A stretch of DNA of 64,000 nucleotides from Rubrivivax sp. (GCA_027485165.1 JAIXRN010000075.1:203218-267217), one strand, 5' to 3'. Positions 19,670 to 29,747 are shown, counted from the stretch's first letter. Numbers and translations are program-made. Notes: generated from the letters alone by a model not told the origin.

Positions 19670-20976
19670 CCGCCGGCCTGCGCCGCCGCCCGCTGCTGGC
19701 CGCCGCCGCGCTGGCCACAGGCCTGGGCCCTGGCCTTGGCCTGTCTGCAGCGCGGGCACAGGCTGCCGCCTGTCCACCGGTGGCTGGCAGCGGCACCGTC
19801 AACATCGTCGGCAACAGCTTCCCGGCCCTGCAGCACATGGCGCGTATCGCCGAAAGCTGCGCCCGCCCGGGGCTGAAGGTGGTGTTCAAGCTCACGCCGC
19901 AGGCGCGCACCGAAACCGAGCAGGCCTTCGCATCGGCCGGGCGTTCGCCCTTCGATGCCGCAGCGGTGTCGATGGGTGTGTTCGCCAACCTCTACGCGCG
20001 GCGCGAACTGCAGCCGCTGGACGACCTGGTGCAGCGCCATGGCACGCGCGGGCAGCTGGAAGAACGCATGCTGGTGCGCATGGACGGGCAGGTGATGGCG
20101 TTGGCCTTCCTGCAGAACACGCAGTGCCTGTTCTACCGCGCCGACCTGTTCGAACGCCACGGCCTGGCTGTGCCCACCACCTACCCGCAGATGCTGCAGG
20201 CCGCAGCGGTATTGAAGGCACGCGAGCCCGGCATCGACTACCCCATCGCCCAAGGCTTTGCCAAGGGCTTTGACAGCGCGGTCGAGTTCATCAACCTGCT
20301 GGTGGCGCACGGCGGCCGGGTGTTCGAGCCTGGCAGCGCACAGCCCGCGTTCCATGGCGCCGCTGGCCAGGCCGCGGTGGCCACGATGCGCGCGATGCTG
20401 CCCTTCATGACGCCCAATGCGCTGGCATCGAACGCCGACGACGTGGTCAACCAGTTCCAGCAGGGCAAGGCGGCAATGGGTGTGCTCTGGGCCAGCCGCG
20501 CCACCAGGCTGGACGACCCGCTGGCATCGCGCGTGGCGGGCCGCATGCAGCAGGCGCTGGCGCCCGCCGCGCGCCCGGGCGGCGCGCCGGCCGCGCATCT
20601 GTGGTGGGACGCGATGGTGCTGCCGCGCAATGCGCCGCAGCAGCGCGATGCCGCCTTTCAGGTGCTGATGGCAGCGCTGTCCCCAGACACCGTGCGCAGC
20701 GGCAACGACCTGGGCGTGTGGGTGCGCTCGACCTGGCGGCCGGGGCGCTTTGGCGACGGTGTCGCGCAGGCCCGTGCCGCCGGCGCGCCGGTGTGGCCGG
20801 GCGAGCCCTTCTTCTCCCTGGCCATTGGTGAGATCGGCAAGGTGTTGCCCGACGCCCTGGCCGGCGGGCGTGACAGCGCCGCCGTGCTGGCCAACGCCGC
20901 GGCCACCTACCGACAGGTGGCCACCGAGAAGGGCTTCCTGCCCGGCCGCCACGCGACCCGCGGCGGTGCGGCATGA
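19666..20976 (+). CDS. ABC importer extracellular solute-binding protein
   Basis: A 436-residue periplasmic binding protein (family 1, UgpB/MalE-like). The ATG at 19666 overlaps the ATPase stop and begins a signal peptide with an Arg run (MTAGLRRRPLLAAAALATG) and cleavage near ARAQA. The mature part has the two-lobed layout: VNIVGNSFPALQHMARI, FANLYARRELQPLDDL, QNTQCLFYRADLFERHGLAV, INLLVAHGGRVFEPGS and FQQGKAAMGVLWASRATRL. It delivers substrate to the two permeases that follow, overlapping the first by ATGA. The ligand is unknown. Confidence 0.92.
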
Positions 20977-21983
20977 AGCTGCGCAGCTTCACCGGCTTCG
21001 TCGCGCCTTCGGTGCTGCTGATGGCCCTGCTGCTGGCCCTGCCGCTGGCGCTGACGCTGTGGCTGTCGGTGCACAACTGCACGCTGCAGATGGAGCTGGT
21101 GACGGTGCAGCAGACCGGCCCCTTCGGCGCCCACCCGGTGACGACGCTGCGCGCCCGCACCGCGGCCGACGGCCAGGCGCTGCAGACCTGCAGCTTTGTG
21201 GGCGCCGACTACTACCGCGCCATCCTGGGGTTGGATGCAGGGGGCGACACCCGTGCGGGCCCATCCGCTGTGTCCGCTGTGCCCGCTGCCCCCGCCGCGC
21301 CAGTGGAATTCCTCGCCGCGCTGCGCTTCACGCTGCTCTACATCGCCGGCACCACGCCCTTCGTGCTGGGCGGCGGGCTGGCGCTGGCACTGGCCATGAA
21401 CCAGGTCACGCAGCGGCTGAAGGGTGCCTTCATCGCCGCTTCGCTGCTGCCCTTCATCATCACGCCGGTGGTGGGTGCGCTGGCCATCAAATGGCTGTTC
21501 CGCGACGCCGGCCTGGTGCCGCACCTGCTGTCGCAGGTGGGCGTGCAGGTGTACTGGATGGCACAGCCCTGGTCGGCACAGCTGCTGGTGGTGCTGTACG
21601 GCATCTGGCACGTGCTGCCCTTTGCCTTCATCGTCTTCTATGCTGGGCTGCAGGGCGTGCCGCAGGACGCGCTGGAGGCCGCCACGCTGGACGGCGCCAG
21701 CCGCTGGCAGAAGCTTCGCTACGTCACGCTGCCGCACCTGATGCCGCTGGTGGTGTTCGTCACGCTGATCCACCTGATGGACGCCTACCGCGTGTTCGAG
21801 CCCGTGGTGGTGCTCACACAGGGCGCCTTCACCACCAGCGTGCAATACCTCACCTACCACGTGCTGCTGCAGGAAGCCAACCCGTATAAGGCCAGCGCCG
21901 CCGCGGTGCTGACGGTGGCCGGCATCGCCGTGCTGCTGGTGCCGCTGCTGCGCAAGACCTGGAAGGAGCAACGCGGTGGCTGA
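20973..21983 (+). CDS. ABC importer permease (MalF/UgpA type)
   Basis: A 336-residue inner-membrane permease. The ATPase-coupling EAA loop reads EAATLDGASRWQKLRYVTLP. About six membrane segments are visible (for example VLLMALLLALPLALTLWLSV near the N-terminus and ALAIKWLFR in the middle). An unusually long periplasmic insert (about residues 45-105) lies between the first two helices, as in MalF-like subunits. It overlaps the binding protein by ATGA and the second permease by 8 bp. Confidence 0.93.
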   Translation: MKLRSFTGFVAPSVLLMALLLALPLALTLWLSVHNCTLQMELVTVQQTGPFGAHPVTTLRARTAADGQALQTCSFVGADYYRAILGLDAGGDTRAGPSAVSAVPAAPAAPVEFLAALRFTLLYIAGTTPFVLGGGLALALAMNQVTQRLKGAFIAASLLPFIITPVVGALAIKWLFRDAGLVPHLLSQVGVQVYWMAQPWSAQLLVVLYGIWHVLPFAFIVFYAGLQGVPQDALEAATLDGASRWQKLRYVTLPHLMPLVVFVTLIHLMDAYRVFEPVVVLTQGAFTTSVQYLTYHVLLQEANPYKASAAAVLTVAGIAVLLVPLLRKTWKEQRGG

Positions 21984-22815
21984 GGCACGGCGCCGCAACC
22001 GACTCGGCCCCTGGCTGCTGTATGGCGGCCTGGCGCTGTGGCTGCTGCTGGCCAGCCTGCCGGTGGTCTGGACGCTGGTGATCTCGCTGCGCAGCTATGT
22101 CGATGCGTTCTCGTCGCCGCTGAAGTGGTGGGCCCCGATCACGCTGGAAAACTACCGCGGCCTGTGGGTGGACCGCGAATTCCACCGCAACTTCGTCAAC
22201 ACCGCCGTCGTCACGGCCTGCACGGTGACAGTCTCGCTCACCGTGGGCTGCCTGGCGGGCTATGCCCTCGCGCGGTATCGCGGCTCGCTCGGCTTCTGGC
22301 TGCTGATCATCGCGCTGGTGTTCCGCGCGCTGCCGCATTCCACCCTGCTGCCCAGCTTCCACCTGATGTTCGACGCCTTGGGCATCCGCAACACCACCTT
22401 CACGCTGGTGTTCGTGCTGGTGGCCATCAACCAACCGTTCACGATCTGGATGCTGCGCTCGTTCTTCGCCGGCATCCCGCAGGAACTGGACGAAGCCGCG
22501 ATGGTGGACGGCTGCACGCGGCTGCAGGCCTTTCGCCGCGTCATCATCCCGGTGATGTGGCCGGGCGTGGTCACCACGGGCTTGTTCAGCTTCCTGCTGG
22601 CGTACAACGACTTCCTGTTGTCATCGGCACTGACGAATGCCGAACGCATGACCATGCCGGCGGCGATCGCCGGCGCCATCACCGCCGAAAGCGATGCCTT
22701 GCTGATGCAGGGCGTGGCGGGTGCCGTCAGCATCACGATCCCGCTGATCGTGCTGGTGGTGTTGTTCCAGAAGCAGATCGTTTCCGGCCTGACGCAAGGC
22801 GCTGTCAAGGGCTGA
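21976..22815 (+). CDS. ABC importer permease (MalG/UgpE type)
   Basis: A 279-residue partner permease starting at GTG 21976 inside the preceding gene. The EAA coupling loop reads ELDEAAMVDGCTRLQAFRRV. Six membrane segments are visible (LALWLLLASLPVVWTLVISL first). GNC-like ends seen in MalG are replaced by a short QGAVKG tail. With the upstream permease, ATPase and binding protein it forms a complete CUT1 importer that would work downstream of the TonB receptor. Confidence 0.93.
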   Translation: MAEARRRNRLGPWLLYGGLALWLLLASLPVVWTLVISLRSYVDAFSSPLKWWAPITLENYRGLWVDREFHRNFVNTAVVTACTVTVSLTVGCLAGYALARYRGSLGFWLLIIALVFRALPHSTLLPSFHLMFDALGIRNTTFTLVFVLVAINQPFTIWMLRSFFAGIPQELDEAAMVDGCTRLQAFRRVIIPVMWPGVVTTGLFSFLLAYNDFLLSSALTNAERMTMPAAIAGAITAESDALLMQGVAGAVSITIPLIVLVVLFQKQIVSGLTQGAVKG

Positions 22816-22832
22816 ACATTGAGCGCGAACCC

Positions 22833-23960
22833 ATGATCCTGACCCCGCAAGAACTCCAGCGCCGGCACATCCGCCGCGCGCAGTACGTTTCGTGCGAAGA
22901 CGCCTTCATCGACGTGCGCCTACCGGGCAGCACGCCGAAGGAAAACTATTCCATCATCGGCCCGGGCGTGACGCAGAACCCGGGCCAGGTGGTGAACCTG
23001 CGCGAACCGCATGGCTTCAACATCGGTGCGGCCGGGCTGCTGCCGGGCGTCACCAACAACCTGCACCTGCACTTCACGGCCGAGGTCTTCATCGCCTGCG
23101 AAGGCCGCTTCACGCTGCGCTGGGGCGTGCGCGGCGAAGAAGGCGAAGCCGTGCTGGACGAAGGCGACGTGATCTGCATGCCGCCGTGGATGTTCCGCGG
23201 ATTCACCAGCAGCGGCACGCGCAAGGGCTTCCTGATGACGGTGCTGGGCGGGGACGACACCGGCGGCATCCTCTGGAGCCCCGATGTCATGCGCCGCGCG
23301 CGCGAGACCGGCCTGTACCTGGGCCGCGATAACCAGATCATCGACGTGCCCGCGGGCGCCGCGCCGCCGCCCGAGAGCGAACTGCTGCCCCTGTTGCCCG
23401 ACGCCGAAGTGGCGCAGCTGCGCCGATGGTCCGCAAGCGATCTGATGGCCCGCGCGCTGAAGCCCGCGCAACGCGACTACCGCGCCGCGACGCTGGACAC
23501 CGCCCTGCCCGGCCACGCCTGGCAGCTGGCGCCCTTCGTCGGCTGGGGGCTGACGCAGCACCGCGACCACCGACCGGCGGTAGCCGAACCGCAAGGCTTC
23601 TCGATTGAATGGCTACGCGTGCCACCAGGCCAGGCCAGTGCGCCCTTCGCCCTGGATGAACCGGCCGTGCTGGTCCACGCCCAGGGCCCGCTGGCGGTGG
23701 ACTTCAACGACGGCCCGGCGGCCTTGCGTGCCGAGCTGGGCGCCTGGGACACGCTGTCCCTGCCCGCCGGCTGTACGCGCCGCTTCGTCAACACCGGCAC
23801 GCAGGACGCGCACGCGCTGCTGGTGGTGCGTGGCGACGCGCCCAAACCCCCGCGTTTTGCACCGGCCCTGGCGGCCCAGGCGCTGGCGCGCGACTGCACG
23901 CTGGACGCCGGCGGCCACCTGGCCCGGCACAGCCTGCTGCCGCCGCCCATGGCGGCTTGA
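22833..23960 (+). CDS. Bicupin protein, one metal site retained
   Basis: A 375-residue protein starting at ATG 22833, 17 bp after the permease. The N-terminal cupin (about residues 40-150) carries the metal motif in NNLHLHFTAEVFIACEG (two His and a Glu) and CMPPWMFRGFTSSG. The C-terminal cupin-like half (about 220-350; GFSIEWLRVPPGQASAPFAL and SLPAGCTRRFVNTGTQD) lacks the metal histidines. The arrangement recalls bicupin dioxygenases, isomerases or decarboxylases, but no specific family is recognised. Co-transcription with an HpaI-type aldolase suggests an enzymatic step on a hydroxy-acid or an aromatic-derived compound. Confidence 0.82.
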   Translation: MILTPQELQRRHIRRAQYVSCEDAFIDVRLPGSTPKENYSIIGPGVTQNPGQVVNLREPHGFNIGAAGLLPGVTNNLHLHFTAEVFIACEGRFTLRWGVRGEEGEAVLDEGDVICMPPWMFRGFTSSGTRKGFLMTVLGGDDTGGILWSPDVMRRARETGLYLGRDNQIIDVPAGAAPPPESELLPLLPDAEVAQLRRWSASDLMARALKPAQRDYRAATLDTALPGHAWQLAPFVGWGLTQHRDHRPAVAEPQGFSIEWLRVPPGQASAPFALDEPAVLVHAQGPLAVDFNDGPAALRAELGAWDTLSLPAGCTRRFVNTGTQDAHALLVVRGDAPKPPRFAPALAAQALARDCTLDAGGHLARHSLLPPPMAA

Positions 23961-23971
23961 AAGGAACCCCC

Positions 23972-24739
23972 ATGAAAGCCAACCGTCTGCTCGAACTTTT
24001 CGCCACGGGCAAGGGCGCCGTCGCTGGATGGATGAGCATCGATTCGGCCTATGCGGCCGAACTGGTGGGCTGCGCCGGCTTCGATGCCGTGGTTGTCGAC
24101 TGCCAGCACGGCATGGCCGGCCACGCGCAAATGCTGGCGATGCTGCAGGCCCTGACCCACACCCCGGCCGTGCCCCTGGTGCGCGTGAGTGGCAACCAGC
24201 TGGCCGAGATCAACCGCGCGCTGGACGCGGGCGCCTACGGCGTGATCTGCCCGCTGGTGAACAGTGCCGCCGAGGCGCGCGCTTTCGGTCGCGCCTGCCG
24301 CTACCCACTGGCCGGTGCCGAAGGCGACCGCAGCTTCGGCCCCGCGCGCGGGCTGCTGGTGGGCGGGCCCGACTATGCCGAACACGCCAATGCCCAGGTG
24401 CTGGCGCTGGCGATGATCGAGACGCGCGCCGCGCTGGACGCGCTGGACGCCATCGCGGCCGAACCCACGATCGACGGCCTGTTCATCGGCCCCAGCGACC
24501 TGGGCATCGCCCTGGGCCTGGGCCCGGCGGCAGCCTTCACCCACCCCGACCTGGCAGCGGCCATCGCGCGTATCCAGGCCGCGGCGGCAGCGCACGGGAA
24601 AGTCTGCGGCATCTGGTGCGGCAGCGCCGAGATGGCGCGCGCGATGCTGCAGCAAGGCCTGCAACTGGTGGTGCCCGGGCACGACGCCCTGTGGCTGAAG
24701 GCCGAAATCGCGCGGCGGCTGGAAGCCATACGCCGCTGA
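23972..24739 (+). CDS. HpcH/HpaI-type class II aldolase
   Basis: A 255-residue aldolase that reversibly splits 4-hydroxy-2-oxo acids to pyruvate and an aldehyde. The ATG at 23972 is chosen because AAAGGA lies 6 bp upstream; an in-frame TTG at 23957 would overlap the cupin stop. Features are VVVDCQHGMAGH (catalytic His region), ALAMIETRAALDALDAI (metal Glu), LFIGPSDLGIALGLG (metal Asp) and IWCGSAEMARAML. It is the last gene of the LacI-headed operon and is the clearest sign that the locus is catabolic. Which oxo-acid it cleaves is not predictable. Confidence 0.92.
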   Translation: MKANRLLELFATGKGAVAGWMSIDSAYAAELVGCAGFDAVVVDCQHGMAGHAQMLAMLQALTHTPAVPLVRVSGNQLAEINRALDAGAYGVICPLVNSAAEARAFGRACRYPLAGAEGDRSFGPARGLLVGGPDYAEHANAQVLALAMIETRAALDALDAIAAEPTIDGLFIGPSDLGIALGLGPAAAFTHPDLAAAIARIQAAAAAHGKVCGIWCGSAEMARAMLQQGLQLVVPGHDALWLKAEIARRLEAIRR

Positions 24740-25058
24740 CCCGACTGGCGCGAACAGCCTGCACAGCAGGGCCGGCGATGCTGTGTTCGACCACGCACAG
24801 ACTGGCGTACGGCAGGGCTCTACCGTCGTAGTGGGCAGGTCGGTGCTGCGCGAAACCATCTGGTCGCGCCACCGCACCCGCGTACATACAGGGTGAGGGC
24901 TGGCATGAACGGTCACAGCGAGGCAACCCCATGAAGCTGGGCAACCCGCCCACGAAGGGCTGTCGGGCCCGCAGAGCCCACAAGACCCGGAACGTCACAA
25001 CCCGGCGGATCAAGCCGCGGCAGGCCGCGCTGCTGCGCCAACTGCCAGTCCAGGTTCA
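24740..25058. other. Intergenic region without a recognisable gene
   Basis: This 319-bp stretch lies between the aldolase and the P-type ATPase. A 50-codon, strongly basic open frame (24931-25083, with GAGG upstream) exists but has no recognisable content. No clear terminator was found for the preceding operon. Confidence 0.4.
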
Positions 25059-27719
25059 GTGCAGTCCGCCCCGGCTGCCTTAGCCGCACCGGCCGGCGCT
25101 GCCGGGCTGGGGCTGTCTGCAGCCCAGGCCGCCCAGCGCCTGGCCGAAGACGGGCCCAATGCCGTGCCCGGGGGGCGGAGCCGTTCGCTGCTGCACATCG
25201 CCTGGCAGACGCTGCGCGAGCCGATGTTCCTGCTGCTGCTGGCTGCCGGCACGGTGTACACGGTGCTGGGCAGCCTGCAAGAGGGCCTGACGCTGTTCGG
25301 CTTCGTGCTGGTCACCATGACGCTGACGCTCTACCAGGAAGGCAAGACCGAGCGCGCCATCGCAGCCCTGCGGGACTTGACCAGCCCGCGCGCGCTGGTC
25401 ATCCGCGACGGACAGCCCCAGCGCATCGCCGGGCGCGACGTGGTCAGGGGCGACCTGCTCAAGCTCAGCGAAGGCGACCGCGTGCCGGCCGATGCCCTGC
25501 TGGTGTCGGCCGACGGCCTGCGGGCCGACGAGTCGCTGCTGACGGGTGAATCGGTGCCGGTCGGCAAGCGCGTGGCCCTGCCAGCCGAGCGGGCGGCTGC
25601 GGAAGACGCCCAGACCCAGGCCGACGCCCCCAACCTGACCCGGGTCGCACCGGGTGGCGACGACCTGCCTGGCGTGTATGCCGGCACCTTGATCGTGCAG
25701 GGGCATGCCTTGGCTCTGGTGACAGCCACGGGCGCCCGCAGCGAAATCGGCCGCATTGGCACGGCCCTGGGCACGGTGCAGAACGCGCCCTCACCGCTGC
25801 AGAAGCAGACGGCCCGGCTGGTGCGCCAGCTGGCCCTGCTGGCGCTGGCGCTGAGCCTGCTGCTGGTGCTGGTGTACGGCCTGGTCAAAGGCGACTGGCT
25901 GCAGGCCGTGCTGGCCGGCATTGCGCTGGCCATGGCCATGCTGCCCGAGGAATACCCGCTGGTGCTGACCGTGTTCCCGGCGCTCGGGGCGCGTCGCTTG
26001 TCGAAAGAAGGCGTGCTGACCCGCCGCATCAATGCCATCGAGACCCTGGGCGCCACCACCGTGCTGTGCAGCGACAAGACCGGCACGCTGACCAGCAACC
26101 GCATGACCGTGACGCACCTGGCGGCTGGCGGCGCGGGCCTGGGCGATCGGCTGGCGCTGGCATCGCTGACCGACGGCAAGCTGCCCGAAGCCTTCCACGC
26201 GCTGCTGGAAGTGGCCATCCTGGCCAGCGTGGTCGACCCCTTCGACCCGATGGAGCAGGCCTTCCACCAGCTGGGCCAACGCTTCCTGCTGGGCACCGAA
26301 CACCTGCACCGCGACTGGCGCCTGGTGCAGACCTATGCACTGAGCCCGTCGCTGCGTGCGATGTCCCACGTCTGGGCGGCAGCGGGCGATGGCGCCCAGA
26401 CCGTAGCCGCCAAAGGCGCGCCAGAGGCGGTGATGGACCTGTGCCATCTGGGCGCGCCGCAGAAGACCCGCATCAGCGCCGTGGTCGACGAACTCGCGGC
26501 TGCAGGCCTGCGCGTGCTGGCGGTGGCGCGCGGGTCGTTCGCAGGCCACGACTGGCCAGCGAACGAGCATGGCTTCGACTTCGAATTCGTCGGTCTGCTG
26601 GGCCTGGCTGACCCCGTACGGGCTGAAGTGCCGGCCGCAGTGGCCGAATGCCGCGCAGCGGGCATCCGCGTGGTGATGATCACGGGCGACTACCCTGCCA
26701 CGGCCCGCGCCATCGCGCAGCAGGCCGGGCTGGCACCACAGGCCGCAAGTGACGGCGAGATGCTGACAGGCGAGGAGATCGCCACGCTGGACGACGAAGG
26801 CCTGCGCCAGCGCATCGCCACGGTCAGCATCTGCGCACGCATCGCGCCCGAGCAGAAGCTGCGCATCGTGCAAGCCCTGAAGGCCAGGGGCGACATCGTG
26901 GCGATGACGGGTGACGGCGTGAACGACGCCCCGGCCCTGCGCGCCGCCGACGTGGGCGTGGCCATGGGCGCGCGCGGTACCGATGTGGCGCGCGAATCGG
27001 CTTCGCTGGTGCTGGTGGACGACAACTTCGCGGCCATCGTGCGCGCCGTGCGCCTGGGGCGCCGCATCTTCGACAACCTGCGCAAGGCGATGTCGTACAC
27101 CCTGGCGGTGCACGTGCCGATTGCCGGCATGGCGCTGCTGCCGGTGATGCTGGGCTGGCCTGCGCTGCTGTACCCGATGCACATCGCGCTGCTGGAACTG
27201 ATCATCGACCCGGCCTGCGCCATCGCCTTCGAAAACGAACCCGCCGAGCAGGACGTGATGCAGCGCCCGCCGCGCGACGCCACGGCACCGCTGTTTGGCG
27301 GCGTCACGCTGTGGCTGGCCTTTCTGCAGGGCCTGGGTGTGCTGGCCGCCGTGCTGGGCGCTTTTGCCTGGGCCAGCCCGCGCATGCCAGAGCCCGAGGC
27401 CCGCGCCTTCGCGTTCGCGACCCTGGTGGTCGGCAATCTCGCGCTGATCTTGTCCAACCGGTCCAGCACACGGTCGTTCTGGGCCACGCTGCGCACGCCG
27501 AACCGCATGCTGTGGGCGGTCGTCGGCCTGGCCGTCGTGCTGCTGCTGGCCGCGCTTTATGTCCCCTGGGCCGTGGGTGTGCTGCGTTTTGCGCCGTTGC
27601 CTGCCCATGAACTGGCTGCCGCCTGCGGGCTGGGCCTGCTGAGCGTCGTGTGGTTCGAGGGCGTCAAGTGGGTGCGGCGACAGACCAGGCGGCCGGGGCC
27701 GCCCGTCACCGGCTTCTGA
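25059..27719 (+). CDS. Cation-translocating P-type ATPase with PEEYP motif in TM4
   Basis: An 886-residue P-type ATPase starting at GTG 25059. Order: cation-ATPase N-terminal domain, two helices, actuator domain (ADESLLTGESVPVG), the TM4 motif MLPEEYPLVLTVFPALGARR, phosphorylation motif CSDKTGTLTSNRMT with Asp339, nucleotide domain (VAAKGAPEAVMDLCHLG), hinge motif AMTGDGVNDAPALRAADVGV, and six C-terminal helices. The layout is P2 type (Ca2+/Mg2+/Na+-like). TM4 has PEEYP where SERCA-type pumps have PEGLP, so the ion cannot be assigned. The 3' end overlaps the convergent gene by 14 bp. Confidence 0.93.
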   Translation: MQSAPAALAAPAGAAGLGLSAAQAAQRLAEDGPNAVPGGRSRSLLHIAWQTLREPMFLLLLAAGTVYTVLGSLQEGLTLFGFVLVTMTLTLYQEGKTERAIAALRDLTSPRALVIRDGQPQRIAGRDVVRGDLLKLSEGDRVPADALLVSADGLRADESLLTGESVPVGKRVALPAERAAAEDAQTQADAPNLTRVAPGGDDLPGVYAGTLIVQGHALALVTATGARSEIGRIGTALGTVQNAPSPLQKQTARLVRQLALLALALSLLLVLVYGLVKGDWLQAVLAGIALAMAMLPEEYPLVLTVFPALGARRLSKEGVLTRRINAIETLGATTVLCSDKTGTLTSNRMTVTHLAAGGAGLGDRLALASLTDGKLPEAFHALLEVAILASVVDPFDPMEQAFHQLGQRFLLGTEHLHRDWRLVQTYALSPSLRAMSHVWAAAGDGAQTVAAKGAPEAVMDLCHLGAPQKTRISAVVDELAAAGLRVLAVARGSFAGHDWPANEHGFDFEFVGLLGLADPVRAEVPAAVAECRAAGIRVVMITGDYPATARAIAQQAGLAPQAASDGEMLTGEEIATLDDEGLRQRIATVSICARIAPEQKLRIVQALKARGDIVAMTGDGVNDAPALRAADVGVAMGARGTDVARESASLVLVDDNFAAIVRAVRLGRRIFDNLRKAMSYTLAVHVPIAGMALLPVMLGWPALLYPMHIALLELIIDPACAIAFENEPAEQDVMQRPPRDATAPLFGGVTLWLAFLQGLGVLAAVLGAFAWASPRMPEPEARAFAFATLVVGNLALILSNRSSTRSFWATLRTPNRMLWAVVGLAVVLLLAALYVPWAVGVLRFAPLPAHELAAACGLGLLSVVWFEGVKWVRRQTRRPGPPVTGF

Positions 27720-28260
27720 TGCCGCAGCGGGGTTGCGGGCTCGCAATGACGTTGCACACGTCGAAGGCTTCGGCCTTGGTCGCGCCGCGGGTCGTGCGGA
27801 ACGGGCCGAAGCAGGCGCTGCTCTCGTCGTAGAGGCGCCACCATGTTGCGCAGTCCGTGGCGTCGGTGACGACTTCGGCAGGCCGCTTCTTCGGCGGCTT
27901 CGCCAGCTTTGCCGGCTTCGGCACAGTGGTAGCGTCGCCTTGTGCAGCGCCAGCAGGCCCGCTGGCGTTTGCCGACGCTGCACCGGCAGCGCTGGCGGCC
28001 CTGGCGACGTCCGCTGCCACGCGCTGCTGGGCAGCCTGCCGCTGCGATGCGGGCAATTCGTAGCGGTCGGAATCGGTGCAGGTGGCCCGCGCCTTGTAGC
28101 GGTCGGGCACGACCTCGGACAGCTGGGTGTGCCCGCCGTCATCCAACCAACGGCAAATCGACGTGGCACCGGCCACGCCAGACCACAGCCCCAGTGAAGC
28201 CACCACCAGCGCCATGCCCAGGCACCGGGCGCCGGATGACTGATGTGTCTGGCTACCCAT
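27706..28260 (-). CDS. Secreted hypothetical protein, DUF4124-like
   Basis: A 184-residue protein with an export signal (GMALVVASLGLWSGVAGA) followed by ICRWLDDGGHTQLSEVVPD, which resembles the short DUF4124 module of betaproteobacterial envelope proteins. An Ala-rich stretch and a Lys/Pro-rich linker (KPAKLAKPPKKRPAE) lead to a C-terminal part with four cysteines (DCATWWRLYDESSACFGPF ... VCNV ... RCG), which may form disulfides. It converges on the P-type ATPase and overlaps its last 14 bp. Function unknown. Confidence 0.7.
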   Translation of the reverse strand: MGSQTHQSSGARCLGMALVVASLGLWSGVAGATSICRWLDDGGHTQLSEVVPDRYKARATCTDSDRYELPASQRQAAQQRVAADVARAASAAGAASANASGPAGAAQGDATTVPKPAKLAKPPKKRPAEVVTDATDCATWWRLYDESSACFGPFRTTRGATKAEAFDVCNVIASPQPRCGIRSR

Positions 28261-28520
28261 TCAACTGGCAGTCAGGCATGTGCTGGCCGTGCTCATGTCG
28301 TGTGCAAGTCGTGCTCCATAAGTGGGTCCAGTGTGGGGGCAGTCACCGCACGGTGGCCAAGTTCGCACCGTGACACCTTCGGGCGCACCGGTCTGTGCGA
28401 TGCCGAACACCTGGGCGCGCGGCGGCCTGGCACGGTCCGATGCACGTGAAAGAATGTTCGCGCCGTGCTGACGATGACGACGCACGCACTTCATCCATCA
28501 CGCTGCACACAGGCCCGACC

Positions 28521-29681
28521 ATGACATCCGACCCACTGGCCGCGACGGCTGCCTACATCGACGGCTTAGGCGGCCCCGCCCTGGCCAAGGCCGCCGCCTA
28601 CACCGCCGGCAACCACTGGCTGCTGCTGTGGGACCTGCTGGTCAGCGTACTGGTGGCCTGGGTGCTGGTGCGTTCGGGCCTGCTCGAGCAGCTGTCGGTG
28701 CGGCTGGCCCGCCGTGGGCCGGCGCTGCGCGCCTTCGCGGCGGGCCTGCTGGTCTTCGGGCTGTCGGCCCTGCTGACCCTGCCCTGGTCGATCTACAAGG
28801 ACTGGTGGCGCGAGCAAAGCTACGGGCGCACCAGCCAGCCGCTGGGCGACTTCCTGCTGCAGGGCAGCATCGGCATGCTGATCTCCACCCTTGTGACGGC
28901 CTTGTTCGTGGTCGGCGTGTACGCGCTGATGCGGCGTACCGGCCAGCGCTGGTGGCTGTGGTCCGGCGGGCTGACGGCGGCGACGGCGTCGGTGCTGCTG
29001 CTGCTGTCGCCCTTGCTGATCGAACCGATCTTCAACGACTACAAGCCCGTGCCGCCAGGCCCGGTGCGCGACGCCCTGGTGGCGATGGCGCAGCAGGCCG
29101 GCGTACCGGCCGAGCGCATCTTCGTCTACGACGGTTCACGGCAATCGAATAACTTCACGGCCAACGTGTCCGGCTTGGGAGGGTCGGCGCGCATCGCAAT
29201 TTCCGACGTCGCCTTCAAGGGCGCTTCGCTGGACGAGGTGAAGGCGGTGACGGGCCACGAGATCGGCCACTATGTGCTGGGCCATGTCTGGCGGGGTGTG
29301 CTGTTGATCTCGGCCATGGCGGTGGGCTTCTTCTTCCTGGCCCACCGCCTGTTCCCGCGCTTCGCCAGGGCATTCGGCAGCAAGGCCCGCATCGACGACC
29401 CGGCTGGCCTGCCGGTGTTGGTGTTCGTGGTCTCGCTGTTCAGCCTGCTGGCGCAGCCGCTGTTCAACACGCTCAGCCGCGTGAACGAAACGGCGGCCGA
29501 CCGCTACTCGCTGGAGACGGTGAACCTGCCCGACGGCCTGGCTTCGGCCCTGGTGAAGACTGCCGAATACCGCAACCCGCGCCCGCAGCAGTTGCAGGAA
29601 TGGGTCTTCTACACCCACCCGTCGGTCGAACGCCGGGTGCGCATGGCGATGATGTGGAAGGCCGGGCAAAAGCCGGACTGA
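28521..29681 (+). CDS. M48-family membrane metallopeptidase (Ste24/CAAX protease type)
   Basis: A 386-residue integral-membrane zinc peptidase. ATG 28521 is used rather than the in-frame ATG 126 bp upstream, which would add a polar, low-quality extension. The zinc site is VTGHEIGHYVLGH (His246, Glu247, His250), with the third ligand in NETAADRYSLE. Several membrane segments precede it, and a C-terminal YTHPSVERRVRMAM is characteristic of Ste24-like peptidases. In bacteria such enzymes act in membrane-protein quality control. It appears to be a single-gene unit. Confidence 0.92.
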   Translation: MTSDPLAATAAYIDGLGGPALAKAAAYTAGNHWLLLWDLLVSVLVAWVLVRSGLLEQLSVRLARRGPALRAFAAGLLVFGLSALLTLPWSIYKDWWREQSYGRTSQPLGDFLLQGSIGMLISTLVTALFVVGVYALMRRTGQRWWLWSGGLTAATASVLLLLSPLLIEPIFNDYKPVPPGPVRDALVAMAQQAGVPAERIFVYDGSRQSNNFTANVSGLGGSARIAISDVAFKGASLDEVKAVTGHEIGHYVLGHVWRGVLLISAMAVGFFFLAHRLFPRFARAFGSKARIDDPAGLPVLVFVVSLFSLLAQPLFNTLSRVNETAADRYSLETVNLPDGLASALVKTAEYRNPRPQQLQEWVFYTHPSVERRVRMAMMWKAGQKPD

Positions 29682-29747
29682 GCCCACCCGCCGCGGGCAG
29701 CCCGCTGGCCGCCCGCCGGCAGCCCGAAGTGCACTGGCTGGGGCTGG

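Noticed and set aside
24931..25083. 50-codon basic ORF before the P-type ATPase
   Set aside because: No homologous pattern, atypical Arg/Lys content, and it runs into the ATPase coding region in another frame.
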